Shown: positions 1-12,350 of the stretch, piece after piece
How the letters are laid out: every line of letters begins with the position of its first letter
Numbering within the stretch: position 1 is the first letter of the stretch
Source: Margaritifera margaritifera
Lineage: Eukaryota; Mollusca; Bivalvia; Unionida; Margaritiferidae
Direction of reading: 5' to 3'
NCBI GenBank assembly: GCA_029931535.1
Contig: JAQPZY010001610.1
Location: 3,819,501-3,883,500 of the forward strand
DNA length: 64,000 nucleotides
Notes under the pieces: generated by a model
The model's database searches: none
Told to the model about the DNA's origin: nothing
What the model saw: the letters and a program-made list of their open reading frames with translations, nothing else
Made by a program: the position numbers and the translations under genes

Positions 1-205
1 CTGTGAAGATAGAGCTAAGTACTCGATAAAGAAAGTGCAACCTGTGAAGATAGAGCTAAGTACTCGATAAAGAAAGTGCAACCTGTGAAGATAGAGTTAA
101 ATACTCGATAAAGAAAGTGCAACCTATGACGATAGAGTTAAGTACTCGTTAAAGAAAGTGCAACCTTAGACGATAGAGCTAAGTACTCGGTAAAGAAAGT
201 GCAAC
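1..205. repeat. 41-bp minisatellite, five copies, cut by window edge
   Basis: Units starting near 1, 42, 83, 124 and 165 repeat at exactly 41 bp. Each holds the core GATAGAG(C/T)TAAGTACTCG followed by an AAAGAAAGTGCAA tail. The last two copies are the most diverged. The array continues off the left edge, so its true length is unknown. No coding capacity was seen. Confidence 0.95.
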
Positions 206-1130
206 ATGCCATTATGTAGTAGCTAAATTTCATAACCCAGGGTGCATGCTTCCATATCACTCTTTGTCCCACTTCCATCTAATGAACCGCTCAACTAAAA
301 ACATGCAATAAAACGAAACAAAAACAACTATAACTAGCTCCTACCCCTAACAACAACAGATGACTATCAAAAGATCAGAATATAAAAGAATTTGTATTGA
401 TACCACAGTTCTGAGAAGAAAAAGCAATATGCGAATCACATAAAAGAGTACTTTCAAAAATCTGTCAAAACTTTTCTTAAAGTAATGACCGAGCCGACAA
501 GGTATAACTATTGAGAAATATACGAAGACGATGTATTAAGCAAAATTTACCTGTCCAGGCTTGTATAGACTGTACTGTCACTTTGCAAAGATACAGTGTT
601 TTGAATAAAGACTTGGTAAAAAATAGTTGTAGCGCAGAAAAGTTATAGAATCTAATTAGAGTTATGTAGGACTAATTAATGTTCATGAATGTAAATTACA
701 CAGCAAAGATACAACAACAGAAACTTCAAATCCCATCCCCGTTTGAAAGGGGGGTACAGTATATATATATATATTCCACTTTCCGAAAATACTTATATGT
801 TGCGCGGTATACACCATAGTGATAACTTATGGATTTTCTAGGGTGACGTAACTCCACAACGTTGTTTAGCGAGCCCCTCATGTTCTATAAATATCATATG
901 ATGTCATTTACCCGCAAGGCTTTGCACCTTCGGCTATATTGTTTAGGGACAAGCAGATGATATAGCGTTCAGTAGACTTTATTGTTGTTTTTATCTTTTC
1001 TAAGTGATAACTTTTGTGTGATGTCCAAGGGGGTCTTTTAAATAATGGCTGTGAAACAATGTTGCTATGGAAATGGACTGACTGTTTCCTGCCTGTTTGC
1101 ATTGTTTGACCCTACAATGATATATGAGAA
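206..1130. other. AT-rich stretch, no gene seen
   Basis: Mostly single-copy AT-rich DNA. There is a short (TA)n at about 760-774. A TGACGTAA-like CRE half site (about 845) lies upstream of TATAAATA (about 886-893), which could be a promoter, but no convincing exon follows on either strand. Confidence 0.5.
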
Positions 1131-1132
1131 TA

Positions 1133-1198
<66 letters not shown>
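1131..1198. repeat. (TAA)n microsatellite
   Basis: About 22 uninterrupted trinucleotide units. The poly-Asn and poly-Leu reading frames across it are artefacts of the repeat. Confidence 0.97.
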
Positions 1199-1199
<1 letters not shown>

Positions 1200-3288
1200 T
1201 CATCTTTGTACGATTCAGTTGTAAATCTTTAGAAAAGATTTACAAGACTAAAATAGATTTTGTTTATAAAAATTGTTTATCTCTGGCAATTTTGAATAGA
1301 TTAAAACAAACTAACGCTATCAAATTCGATCTTAAACAACCCTCGCCAATAGGAATAATCCCGTGATTTTAACTGAAAGAAAAAATGTTTTTCCCATGTT
1401 AGAGCACAAGCTACTTCATCATTTTATTTGATTGTCATTATGTTACAGAAATGATACAAGGACTGGACTTAAAAAAAGTCTATATTAGTTCACGGATCTT
1501 TTTTTTTTTTTTATCACACACTTTAAAAAAAGGAATAAACGATAGTATGTTGTGAGGTAATGAACTGGAATTTGGAAGTGGAAAGTCCAGCGGGTGCACG
1601 TCTTTTCGTAGCCGGGATGTTTCGTACCCAGCATTTCTACACATGCTATTGATTTTTCCGTTAACATTAGTTGCATTTAAAGAAAAGAATTACTAACGTT
1701 TATAATAATGTATCTTTATTATTATTAAAAATGAAAAGAAGTCAAATTTTAAAATTGTTGAAAGTACAGTAAAACAATAAAATCAGAAACATATATAATA
1801 CGAGTCTAATATGGATATTAAAATAAGAGTTTGTATACGTAAATATTATAGTGCATAAAATCACAAGAATAAGTTTATAAATAGTGTTTATGACATGTAC
1901 GAATAGAACAGAACAGCTTAATGTATATGCAGCAAGAAAAGTATTTACAAAGCAATCAATCAGATTTAAATTATAATATACCGTACTTTGAGAAAAAGAA
2001 TACAATAAATTAACATTTAACATTTAATCAAAATAAAGAAGCAGTAATTAGAATAATAATAAAGTGATCATTATAGTAGTATATGTTCTAGTTAAAACAT
2101 TACCAAAGAATGTGTAAAATCAAATTATAAAAACATCTTTTGAAATTGCTGGATAAAAATCCCGGTAACAAAACAACTAGGTCTGGAAACGACGGACATT
2201 CGTGTAGCGTTGCCTGCTCTGATTTTCAATATAATGGAAATTGTTTAAAAAATAATTCAGCTTCTAAGCTGAGAGAGATAAGGTAAGATTGCTTTGGTAG
2301 TATATTTACTTCTTTTTTGATGATGTTGTTGTTGGGGGGGGGGGGGGTGAGGGTGGTGGATGACATATTATATAGGCATTATGCATGTTCCAGTTCAGCG
2401 TTTCGTTGGAAATGTTTTAACTAGAACATTTGCTATTATAATGATCACTAAATTATTATTCTAATTAGAGCTTCATTATTTTGATTAAAAGTTCATTTGC
2501 TGCATTCTTTTTCTCTAAGTATGGTATTTTATAATCTAAACAATGGTACTGGCCCGCCATATTATAAACTGTTTTTCCGAAGCTGGGGCAACATGCTATT
2601 TTTAGATATGAGGTGGTGATCTGTGACGTCACAAGAGGGCCGCTGATAAACAACGCTATTCCTAACGATCTCATTTCAGTCGCTGCCTTCCCAGAAGCTG
2701 CTTCCGGTTTTTGGTTTTCATTGCATAGTCATGAAAGTCGAAGCGAGCTGGGTGACAAAAACTTGTAACACACACCCGCCCCTTCTAAACTATTTCTGTA
2801 CCCTGCATTTTTTGGGTGGTGGATGAAGCTGATCCTCGACGTACTCACAGTCTAGTCTCGACAATTTGAAGACGTCGCACCACAAGTTTATAGATTTTTT
2901 TTAAAAAAATTTTTATTTTTGTTTACCAGGGTTACAGCAACATGTATGTAATGATTTGGAGTGCTGAAAATAGGCACGTGACTGAAACAAAAAATATATA
3001 TGCTCATATATTTAACCTGGCCAATCTTTATTCTTACTTGGAAAAGTACACACACACTTATATACAAACACGCGCGAACACACAGACGCACACTCATTGT
3101 GTCTTCCTCGTAACGAGTCCTTGACTTCATGGTCACTGTCCAGTACAATCGTTATTTTCCAAAAGCTTTTCATTTCGGACTTCTAAACAGATCACATTCC
3201 AAAATCGACGCCATTACTATCGATATTTTCAAATAATAGTTTTGTTATATAATATCTTACTGGATATAATTTAATATTAATCTTATTT

Positions 3289-3321
<33 letters not shown>

Positions 3322-4413
3322 GCGCGCGCTCGCGCAAACGGTCCGTAAATCCAGATCATAAGAGAATTTTCAGCTTTTTTGACTCATTAACTCCCCAGTT
3401 ACAAGTAGCCATTATATGGGAGACGATTCGATACCACAATTTATTAGTTCAATTAGAGTTATTGCCCTTTAGTATCATTATATGGCCTCGACCACAATAA
3501 TCCCTCTCTCCCCCCCCCCCCCCCCTTTTTTTTTTTTGAGGTTGATCAAAATCAGGAAGATAATAGGAAGAAATAGTGCATTGTTTGCATGATCTGTTTG
3601 CCAGTGACTCATGTGGTAAAGTTACTTATTGTAATAATTATGAATGGGTAGACCTGAACATTTATGAAATTGTATAGAAAGTTGCATTTGTTTATTGTTT
3701 AATGAAAACAGTAATATGTAACATGTTACTGCTTTCTGAATTGCAGAAGAATGCCACAAAAATAATAGGTTTCTTCATTTTTTGGTTACTTTAAGTGCAT
3801 AGTGTCGTCCATAACTGCATAAAAGTAAGGATTTCTACAATATTATTTGTGGTCGTAATGATTTTATAATTTAATGGTCTTTGATCTCATGAGCTTTATC
3901 TTTTGAGATTCCAGTTAACCAGTTTCTCTTAAGAGAGCAGTCAATAATAACTGAGGGGAGAGGTGGTATTATTGCCTATGTTATGGCCTAGACATTTTAC
4001 CCCTCCCCAATACGTCCACACATAATGTTATGCATTTCATGAGACAGACATATTTCAATTAACGTCTGATCATATGAACAATAGAATTTATAAATAATAT
4101 AAGAAATAATATCAACTTATGTGCATGTGCCTTTCTCGCACAGAAATATATGACACGAATTTTAGATGTAATATGAGGCCATTCCTTTGCTTCGCAGTTG
4201 AAAAATGTAAATAAAAATGATGTCCTACCCTCAAATTTCGACCCCCCACCCTGTAAATATTGTCCACTCCCTAAGCTGACACAGACTTTGGTGAAATTCT
4301 TGCTAAAGTATGCATATTAATGCATTAAATTTATTGGTTTATACATGTACCTTAAGGAGCGGAAGTTGGACGATTACTTTGACCAAAAAAAAACCCGCAC
4401 CTTGTGACATTAT

Positions 4414-4419
<6 letters not shown>
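1199..4419. other. Non-genic AT-rich stretch with simple repeats
   Basis: No exon recognised. It contains a 14-G run at 2334-2347, a (CA)n(CG)n tract at 3291-3328 and a C15-T12 run at about 3511-3537. Near 2730-2750 the wording GTCATGAAAGTCGAAGCGAG resembles a segment at 55460-55480, suggesting a shared dispersed repeat. Confidence 0.5.

Positions 4420-4494
<75 letters not shown>
4420..4494. repeat. (TA)n microsatellite
   Basis: A near-pure AT dinucleotide tract with one G interruption. Confidence 0.95.
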
Positions 4495-4496
<2 letters not shown>

Positions 4497-4757
4497 GCTA
4501 CATGACACGGTATTTACATAAACAGTATACGCGTCTAAGATGTTTAAGGAACTATACCTAAATCACCCGTCTATAATTTCATCACAAAGCCGTTCATTAT
4601 ATTTCATAATATCATAAGTAAAAGAGTCAATCACCAACAAGTTTCCTGTAACCTTCTTTAGTGATCAACTATTGAATGAGAGTGATTAAAATGATGTGAG
4701 CAAGATGGCACACAAAATTATACCCACCAGTTGACCTTTTCCCACCATATATTGAAA

Positions 4758-4891
4758 ATGTCGTCTGCACCACGAAGATGCGCAGTTTTCGGCATTCTGC
4801 CCCTCCACAAGACCTCCCCACAGCCATGGCAGCAGTTCCAACGAAGTCTCCACAGCTCTGCACGTTTCACACATCTATTCGGATTTCTTCC
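4758..4891 (+). CDS. Candidate first exon with mitochondrial-presequence-like N-terminus (speculative)
   Basis: A locally GC-richer block in AT-rich DNA. From the ATG at 4758 the frame reads MSSAPRRCAVFGILPLHKTS and continues to RSLHSSARFTHLFGFL. It is basic, rich in Ser, Arg and Leu, and free of acidic residues, as in mitochondrial targeting presequences; LHSSAR-type wording is common in those. The frame would meet TAA at once, but a donor-like C|GTAAAA begins at 4892 just before it, giving a 134-nt exon that ends in phase 2. A short upstream reading frame starts in CAAGATGGC at about 4702. I could not find the next exon, so this may be chance. I do not recognise the protein. Confidence 0.2.
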
Positions 4892-5064
4892 GTAAAATAC
4901 CCACCTATAGCTTCACACCGAGGTATTTATAAACATACAAGCCCCTGTGACTTGAAAGTAAGCGAGTGAGTCTATCACTTGAAGCAATAAAGTGTTTATA
5001 CTACTGTTTTAAAGGTCAGGTAAATGTGTATTAGGGCACACGTGATTTATATTGTAAATGTGTG
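4892..5064. other. Sequence downstream of candidate exon
   Basis: No recognisable coding sequence before the CT tract. Confidence 0.4.

Positions 5065-5118
<54 letters not shown>
5065..5118. repeat. (CT)n microsatellite
   Basis: About 27 uninterrupted CT units. Confidence 0.97.
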
Positions 5119-5120
<2 letters not shown>

Positions 5121-6142
5121 GCAATTTGCCTTTTGCTATATATTCAAACCATATCTTGTCTGCATACCTCTATGTACGCATGGATAGTGTATCTTAAATC
5201 AGTTAAAATAAGTATTTGTTGAATAGACAACTGCTTTGCCAACGTAAAAGCTTTGTAAATACAAACAAGGTCCTCGTTTGATCTACAGAGTATGTTCATA
5301 TCCCAGATTTGAACATAAATGTTCCTTTATACGAGTCAGATATATGTACTTTGAACACGCAATGTGAAGCTAACGAGGGGAGATACGTGACTTACACATC
5401 TTTTTGTACCACTATTTTTGCACCCGTTTATCCGAAATAAAAAGATCTATATGTGATATATCTATCTGAAATTTTATGCAAAAGCGAACACATTTCATCA
5501 CTAATGCAGTGTAATTACTTCATATATTCAAGGACAAGTTGGATAAGGATGGTCGCATACACACATACATGCATGCATCCATACACAAGTTGTAAAACGT
5601 TGTCAAAGAAGAACCTGCGTGAACGGACTATGTTTCTTAAATCCCCTGTTAGCGTGTAAAAGCATTTTTCTCTCTTCAATGGCTGTGTTAATGTGTGTGT
5701 TCGTTTGTTCGTGAAAAATACGGTGTCAAATGTGTTTTCCATCAATATGCCGACAATTTCTAAGGACGTCTGAAAAATGGTTCTTTTGAAATCCCCAATT
5801 AAAAGTTGCTTCTTACTGTAAATATCTTGTTCTGGATTTAATTAGTATTTATCACCAGACCCTAATTCTTGAGCATATTAATTTCAACATTTTTTACCAA
5901 AATAATAAAATAGAAGATAGTCAGTTGAATTGGTTGTGCTGTGATTGTTATGTTTTCTACTACAAAACAAGCAATGCGGTTTGATGACTACTTTTCCTCG
6001 AATTTGATCAAGCCAAAATGGATGACTACAGATACAGCGTAATTCCACTTTCCAAATGAACGAACAACGCTTGTTATTAGTCTAATTACAGTCAGTCCAG
6101 CCTTAAAAGTCACTTCCAATAAGCAATCACGTTTTAAACAGT
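5119..6142. other. Non-genic stretch
   Basis: AT-rich, with stops in all frames at short intervals. No domain, RNA gene or transposon end recognised. Confidence 0.5.
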
Positions 6143-6655
6143 CACATTTCCAAGGTCCCCTACACACAATCACATATCTCAAACAGCCACATTTCCGATG
6201 CCTCCGTCCACACACAATGACATGTCTCAAACAGCACATTTCCAAGGTCCCCTACACACAATCACATGTCTCAAACAGCCACATTTCGAAGGTCCCCTAC
6301 TCCCAATCAAATGTGTTAAACAGTCACATTTCCAAGGTACCCTACACACAATCAAATGTATTCAACAGTCACATTTTCAAGGCCCCCTATACACAATCAA
6401 ATGTATTCAATAGCCACATTTCCAAGGTCCCCTACACACAATCACATATCTCAAACAGACACATTTCCGATGCCTCCGTCCACACACAATGACATGTCTC
6501 AAACAGCCACATTTCCATGGTACCCTACACACAATCAAATGTATTCAACAGTCACATTTGCAAGGCCCCCTATACACAATCAAATGTATTAAATAGCCAC
6601 ATTTCCAAGGTCCCCTACACACAATCACATGGCTGAAATGAACATTTTTCCCAGG
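6143..6655. repeat. 45-bp minisatellite, about 11 copies
   Basis: Units built on CACATTTCCAAGGTCCCCTA followed by CACACAATCA(A/C)ATGT and a CAAACAG tail, with starts near 6143, 6188, 6235, 6280 and 6325 and onward. The period is 45 bp with one 47-bp step. Two copies share the variant CCGATGCCTCCGTC. Because 45 is divisible by three, the open frames crossing it repeat a 15-residue unit; I do not treat them as coding. Confidence 0.93.
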
Positions 6656-6737
6656 TCCTCTACACAGAGTGTATTTTTTTTTAAATAGCTTCCATTAAGC
6701 AACAAATTGTTGAGAACATTTCTGTTCACTTCCCAGG

Positions 6738-6827
6738 GGTGGCTGCCTATGACAGAATTGACGGCATTTAATACAAAAATGGACGGCTGCCTATGACATA
6801 ATTGACGGCACTTAATACAAAAATGGA
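6738..6827. repeat. 44-bp direct duplication
   Basis: The segment starting GGCTGCCTATGACA and ending ACAAAAATGGACG occurs twice in tandem, about 44 bp apart, with two or three differences. Confidence 0.8.
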
Positions 6828-8840
6828 CGTCAATGATAAGTATCTAAATCTATGCCTTTGGGAGAAGGTTGACTGGGGAGGATCCAGGAATATCGTTTCG
6901 GATAGCGTAAACAAGTAAACAATGGGTTTGTGGGATGGAACTCCCAAGGGGCAAAATCCCCAAAAGATCCTGCATATTAAGCGTTCTAGGGGACGTTCCA
7001 GTTGTTTCGCGCTTTTTTTTGGGGGGGGGGGCGCCGGTTTGGTTTTTCGCCCCCACACACTAGGGAACGCCTTGGGGACTTGTTCAGTCTGTGCAGATTT
7101 AAGGCCAGATATAAAGAGTGCGGCTTTACGTACATTTACCGTTACTTTTATCTAACCATAAATATTTTTGAAAATAATCAAGCATCTAATTTGGTTTTTT
7201 CATAGCGTCTGATATATTTAAAGGCAATATTATTGCTACTTTTATCAGAAATTATCACAAAATAAATTATGCAAACGGTTGGATAAGGAGATTTAAAATG
7301 CAAAGGTAGAAAATATTGTCATATTTTCATATGCGTTCTAATAAAAATCTTATGCCATGTATATTTCCATGTGCTCGAGCATAAATAGTAAAAGACATGA
7401 CAATTCTTTTGATAGCAATCTTTGCTAGAAAACAAAAATAGTATAATGTTTTGAAAATCATTTGAGTACCATTAATACACAAACATTATACATGATAATC
7501 TAATTCATCATTCTATTTAAGATATATCTGTCCCTACCTTCCAACAGCATCTAAGTTTGAGTCTTTGCTCAACTACTAGTATATTTGGATCCTTCATCAA
7601 ATTCAATAAATTTGACAGCGAATGTCATACCAATATATCAGCAGAAATGCAGCAGTGTCTCTCCACCCCCACTCTTTGACCAACCACACCCAATCATCAA
7701 TCTCAAATCCGGTTTCCAAAATGTGATTCGAAGTCTAACGAATATTTCTGTCTACATCACCAAAACATACCAACTTATCCCAAGGTTTGAATCCTTGATA
7801 TAACACGGCGTGGAAGGCATCGCGAGACAGTGCGCGCTGACGAGTCGGATGACATAATCTCTGCGTATTCTGAAAAGTTGAACTGATTATTAATAATGAA
7901 AATGTCTTTTGAGACCAACACTTTGAAATGACCACACTTACCTCATAAATAGGTTGTGTAGTTTATGCAGTTGATTGTTCAAATATTACTAATAGTTATT
8001 AATTATGAACAGAGTTGTACTGTATATGTCACTTTGTGAATAAAATCTCGGGGCTTTAAACGGATACAGTTATAAGTATACTTCTATTAAAAACCCGTTT
8101 TTAAAACGTTCTGCATGTTAGCCCGAATCCGAGCTATCTCATTTTTATCTAGGTCCGACACAATGAATATTCGCCCACTCATATTGACCTGCGTCGGCGG
8201 TGTCCACACACGGGGTTGTTTGTCACTTCAATAAAGGAAGAATCTGTTTAAGTCAAATAGAAAAAATAAATGATGACATCAACAACAAGTGTGAATTAAT
8301 ACAAGAAAGTCAGGAGATATTATGCATGGTGGAATACTATTCTTTACGGTGATACATTTTATTAAATTTAAGACTCAACTCCAGCCCCAAACCCCACCAT
8401 ACCACCCCAAAAAACACCACGCCGACCCCCACCCCCCAAAAAGCAAAAACAAACAAACAAACAAACAAAAACAAAACAAAAAACAACATCGTAGTTGTAA
8501 CAGGATGAAGCCGGGTTGGGACTGGATTAGTGAAGACACCGAAAACAATTGCGTTAATGAGATGTTTATTTATAAACGCAATTTAAAGATGACCGAATCT
8601 GACACCATTATAACAAAAAGATATGGAAAATTATATAGTTCCTAAAATGGAACTATCAACAACAAGTAACTCAACGAGAAAAGTCAAAGGTGAATTAACG
8701 AATGGAATTTAAGCAAACGTGAATAACGTCCTATCACTAATCAACAAATAGAAATATATGATCTACAAATAATGCATCATAACAATTTATCCACAAGATG
8801 GACACATGAATTATACACTTATCAACATATCACTCAGTTA
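6828..8840. other. Non-genic stretch
   Basis: Holds a T8-G11 run at about 7013-7031 next to a GC-rich patch and an A/C-rich low-complexity tract at about 8390-8490. The patch 6850-7060 is open in several frames but shows no recognisable domain. No gene supported. Confidence 0.45.
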
Positions 8841-8990
8841 GCGATATTTGACATATGGATGCACGTATTTATGAATTTATCACTCATACAGCGATATTGA
8901 ACAATGGATGCACGATTTTATGAATTTATCACTCATATAGCGATATTAAAAATGTGAATGCATGAAATTTTGCTCAGATAGCAATAGTGA
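8840..8990. repeat. Degenerate tandem repeat, about three copies
   Basis: Units of roughly 55-58 bp sharing ATCACTCA(T/G)A(C/T)AGCGATATT and then ATGGATGCACG(T)ATTTATG. They are clearly diverged. Confidence 0.7.
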
Positions 8991-9010
8991 AAATTACAAT
9001 AGCATGGAAC

Positions 9011-9015
<5 letters not shown>

Positions 9016-9095
<80 letters not shown>
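9016..9095. repeat. (TA)n microsatellite
   Basis: A near-pure TA tract of about 80 bp. Confidence 0.95.
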
Positions 9096-9152
9096 AACTA
9101 TCGTGGCGTCCAGTTGACGACCAAGATGTATTCCTAGTTCCAACCGCTCTAG

Positions 9153-9362
9153 TCAATGGTCAAAGAGCCACCAGGCATGGTCCACTCCTCCCAGTCTGTT
9201 GAAGGATCCCTCGAGAGCCTTCTCATTCAACACAGACCCGATGGTCGCGAAGCCTTGGTCCCTCACATCGAGAACACCAGTACTCTTTTCCGAGCCAACG
9301 TCACCAGACACAGCGTACACGTCACAAGAAACCCCACAGTTCTGTGACTCCACATCACCAAA
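9153..9362 (-). CDS. Candidate terminal coding exon, product not recognised
   Basis: A GC-richer island. On the minus strand a frame opens directly after TATAG at about 9363-9367, an AG usable as an acceptor, and runs 69 codons to TGA at 9153-9155. It begins FGDVESQNCGVSCDVYAVSG, contains VLDVRDQGFATIGSVLNEK and ends DHAWWLFDH. Codon choice looks coding-like (many GTG, CTC and GGA) compared with the flanks. No upstream exon, polyadenylation signal or family match was found. It could also be a pseudogene or transposon remnant; the plus strand is open over almost the same span. Confidence 0.25.
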   Translation of the reverse strand, partial: FGDVESQNCGVSCDVYAVSGDVGSEKSTGVLDVRDQGFATIGSVLNEKALEGSFNRLGGVDHAWWLFDH

Positions 9363-9379
9363 CTATACACAATGCAGCT

Positions 9380-10709
9380 AAAAATATAACAACTAAACCG
9401 TGTAGTACATATGGCACGGTTAAGTACTTTTGCATTGATATATATGCTGCGCATGCGCGCACATGAATTCGTTTCGTTACACATTACATTAATCATTCAA
9501 TTCATGCAGCGTATAATTAAATAAAATCTGTCTGTTCAGTTACAACAAACAGCTAACTTGAACCAGACTACAGTATTTCTAATAGCATGACGTTGTATGA
9601 CCTATGAATTGACTCTCTGTAGAATTTAGAATAAATTCTAAAACATCTAATATATGAAACAATTCTGTCATATAAAAGGAATAGTCATAAAGAATGCAAT
9701 CTTAAATTTTACATACCTCTACAGCTGAAGATTGCTCCCGTTAAGTGGTAAGCTTCCTGACAAGACTCGTCGTAATGTAATTTGTACATAGAGAATTTGC
9801 TCTATATGTACCCTAGCTGTGATGAATATGCGCAGCTAGGTACTTGGGTTTTCACTGCAGGCAATTTGCAAATGCAGCATGGGGTGAGTCGCGATCAGTA
9901 TTTCAAAATAACTAGAGCCGAAAAAAATAAACCACCCTCGGGTAACGCCGTACGCGGCAACGAAACCCTAGTACATTTTCGATCACACATATACATTGAT
10001 ATAAAGCATACACAATTCCGTGACAGTAGTCAGTGTTTCCTGAAAATTGTATTAAGCAGTAATTTGGGTTCCAGTTTAAATGGTTTTTTGAAAATGACTG
10101 TTTCTGTTTCGTCTCTCAGTCTTATGAAACACGTATTAATACATCAGGCAAAAATCCAAAGAACTGTAAAGACCTGAGATGAAGATTCAAGTTGTTCGTC
10201 GACAATCAGCCTTTGCATATTCTACATACGAATTGACAAAGAAAATTCCTGACAGGAATCCCGAGGGTACAACAAAGAACTGGAAATGACGGTAGACAAG
10301 AGTAATAGATTGGGGTGTGCTTGAAGAAAGGCATGCCGAACATATGAGTCGAAGTGAGGAACAGATGTGAACAGAACAGAAAGGTTCACTGAATTCAACT
10401 AATTACTTTCTCCTAAATAAAATAAAATAAATGGAATGAAAATATGTGGTGTGGCCGGGTAAACAAAAAATTAAATAAAATATGGACGACCTCAAACTCA
10501 CAATTCAATTAATGTGTTGTTCAAAGTTTACCTACCTTATAGAAAAATTGAACAAACATGTTAATGCTTAAATCGATACAACATAATACATAGCGGACTT
10601 CTAACGCAAAGTGAAAAAATATCATTAATAAATTTACACGTGTAAATCAACATGCTGTAGAGACATATACATTACAAAGATGTAATGATGACACAGAGAC
10701 TCTTGCCAA
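9380..10709. other. Non-genic stretch
   Basis: A 131-codon open frame on the plus strand at 9782-10177 has no recognisable domain and no coding-like composition. Nothing else supported. Confidence 0.45.
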
Positions 10710-11491
10710 TATAGTCAGTACGGATTTCTAAAACTTAATGAATATACTAGTATAGTCAATACGGATTTCTAAAGCTTAATGAATATACTAGTATAGTCAA
10801 TACGGATTTCTAAAGTTTAATGAATATACTAGTATAGTCAATACGGATTTCTAAAGCTTAATGAATATACTAGTATAGTCAATACGGATTTCTAAAGCTT
10901 AATGAATATACTAGTATAGTCAATACGGATTTCTAAAGCTTAATGAATATACTAGTATAGTCAATACGGATTTCTAAAGTTTAATGAATATACTAGTATA
11001 TTCAATACGGATTTCTAAAGCTTAGTGAATATACTAGTATAGTCAGTACGGATTTCTAAAGCTTAATGAATATACTAGTATAGTCAATACGGATTTCTAA
11101 AGCTTAATGAATATACTAGTATAGTCAATACGGATTTCTAAAGCTTAATGAATATACTAGTATAGTCAGTAAGGATTTCTAAAGCTTAATGAATATACTA
11201 ATATAGTCAGTACGGATTTCTAAAGCTTAATGAATATACTAGTATAGTCAATACGGATTTCTAAAGCTTAGTGAATATACTAGTATAGTCAGTACGGATT
11301 TCTAAAACTTAATGAATATGCTAGTATAGTCAATACGGATTTCTAAAGCTTAGTGAATATGCTAGCATAGTCAGTACGGATTTCTAAAGCTTAATGAATA
11401 TACAAGTATAGTCAGTACGGATTTCTAAAGCTTAGTGAATATACTAGTATAGTCAATACGGATTTTTAAAGCTTAATGAATATACTAGTAT
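10710..11491. repeat. 41-bp minisatellite, about 19 copies
   Basis: The unit holds TATAGTCAATACGGATTTCT, then AAAGCTTAATGAATATACTAG. Starts at 10710, 10751 and 10792 give an exact 41-bp period. Variants include AGTCAGTACGG versus AGTCAATACGG and AAGCTTAGTG versus AAGCTTAATG. The joint between units is the 10-bp palindrome ATACTAGTAT. Confidence 0.97.
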
Positions 11492-11883
11492 TTCATAAAG
11501 TGAACAACATCTCTTATATTTTCTGAACCCAAAAGCTGAATTACTTTTTAACAAGTTTTGCAGACTGTAATGCAAATCTAATATATATTTTACGTAAATT
11601 AGCATATATCGGACAAACAAACAAAAATGACATTTGTCTTCATGAACAAATACATTCTAATTGGCACAAAACTCACAATATCTAGTTTCTCTTGGCGTGC
11701 AATCATACCTTCTAGTTTATATACGTAAATGATCAGCTGATATTCTAACTCTGGCGAAGGTGCTCTATTTTTAATTCTTCCAAAATAATCGAAGTACTTT
11801 TGAAATCTGAAATCAGTTTTACATTTACTACAAGTAATTACCTTTCCGTTTGCATTTTTTAAAATTTCTACTTTTACAAATAC
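11492..11883. other. Non-genic spacer
   Basis: AT-rich. Nothing recognised between the 41-bp and 81-bp arrays. Confidence 0.5.
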
Positions 11884-12350
11884 TTAGCAACAAACCTTTG
11901 TTTGAATAAGGCTATGACACCATATATTGATTCATGGAGTAAGGATTTATCCAAACATAAATAATTAGCAACATACCTTTGTTTGAATAAGGTTATGACA
12001 CTATATATTGATTCATGGAGTAAGGATTTATCCAAACATAAATAATTAGCAATAAACCTTTGTTTGAATAAGGCTATGACACTCTATATTGATTCATGGA
12101 GTAAGGATTTATCCAAACATTAATAATTAGCAATAAACCTTTGTTTGAATAAGGTTATGACACTATATATGACTCAAGGACTTATCCAAACATTAATAAT
12201 TAGCAATAAACCTTTGCTTGAATAAGGTTATGACACCATATATTGATTCATGGAATAAGGATTTATCCAAACATAAATAATTAGCAACATACCTTTGTTT
12301 GAATAAGGTTATGACACTATATATTGATTCAAGGATTTATCCAGACATTT
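11884..12350. repeat. 81-bp minisatellite, about six copies
   Basis: Units begin TTAGCAA(C/T)A(A/T)ACCTTTG at 11884, 11965, 12046, 12127, 12200 and 12281. The period is 81 bp, with one 73-bp copy that lost a few bases near TATATATGACTC. Confidence 0.95.

Noticed and set aside
6768..7155. Overlapping 70-96-codon frames on both strands near 7 kb
   Set aside because: They arise from a GC-richer patch with a G11 homopolymer. No motif or splice context supports either strand.
7735..7850. tRNA-like word GGTTTGAATCC at about 7784
   Set aside because: No A box or acceptor stem around it, so chance is likely.
9782..10177. 131-codon open frame as a gene
   Set aside because: No recognisable domain, no coding-like composition, and no promoter or polyadenylation context.
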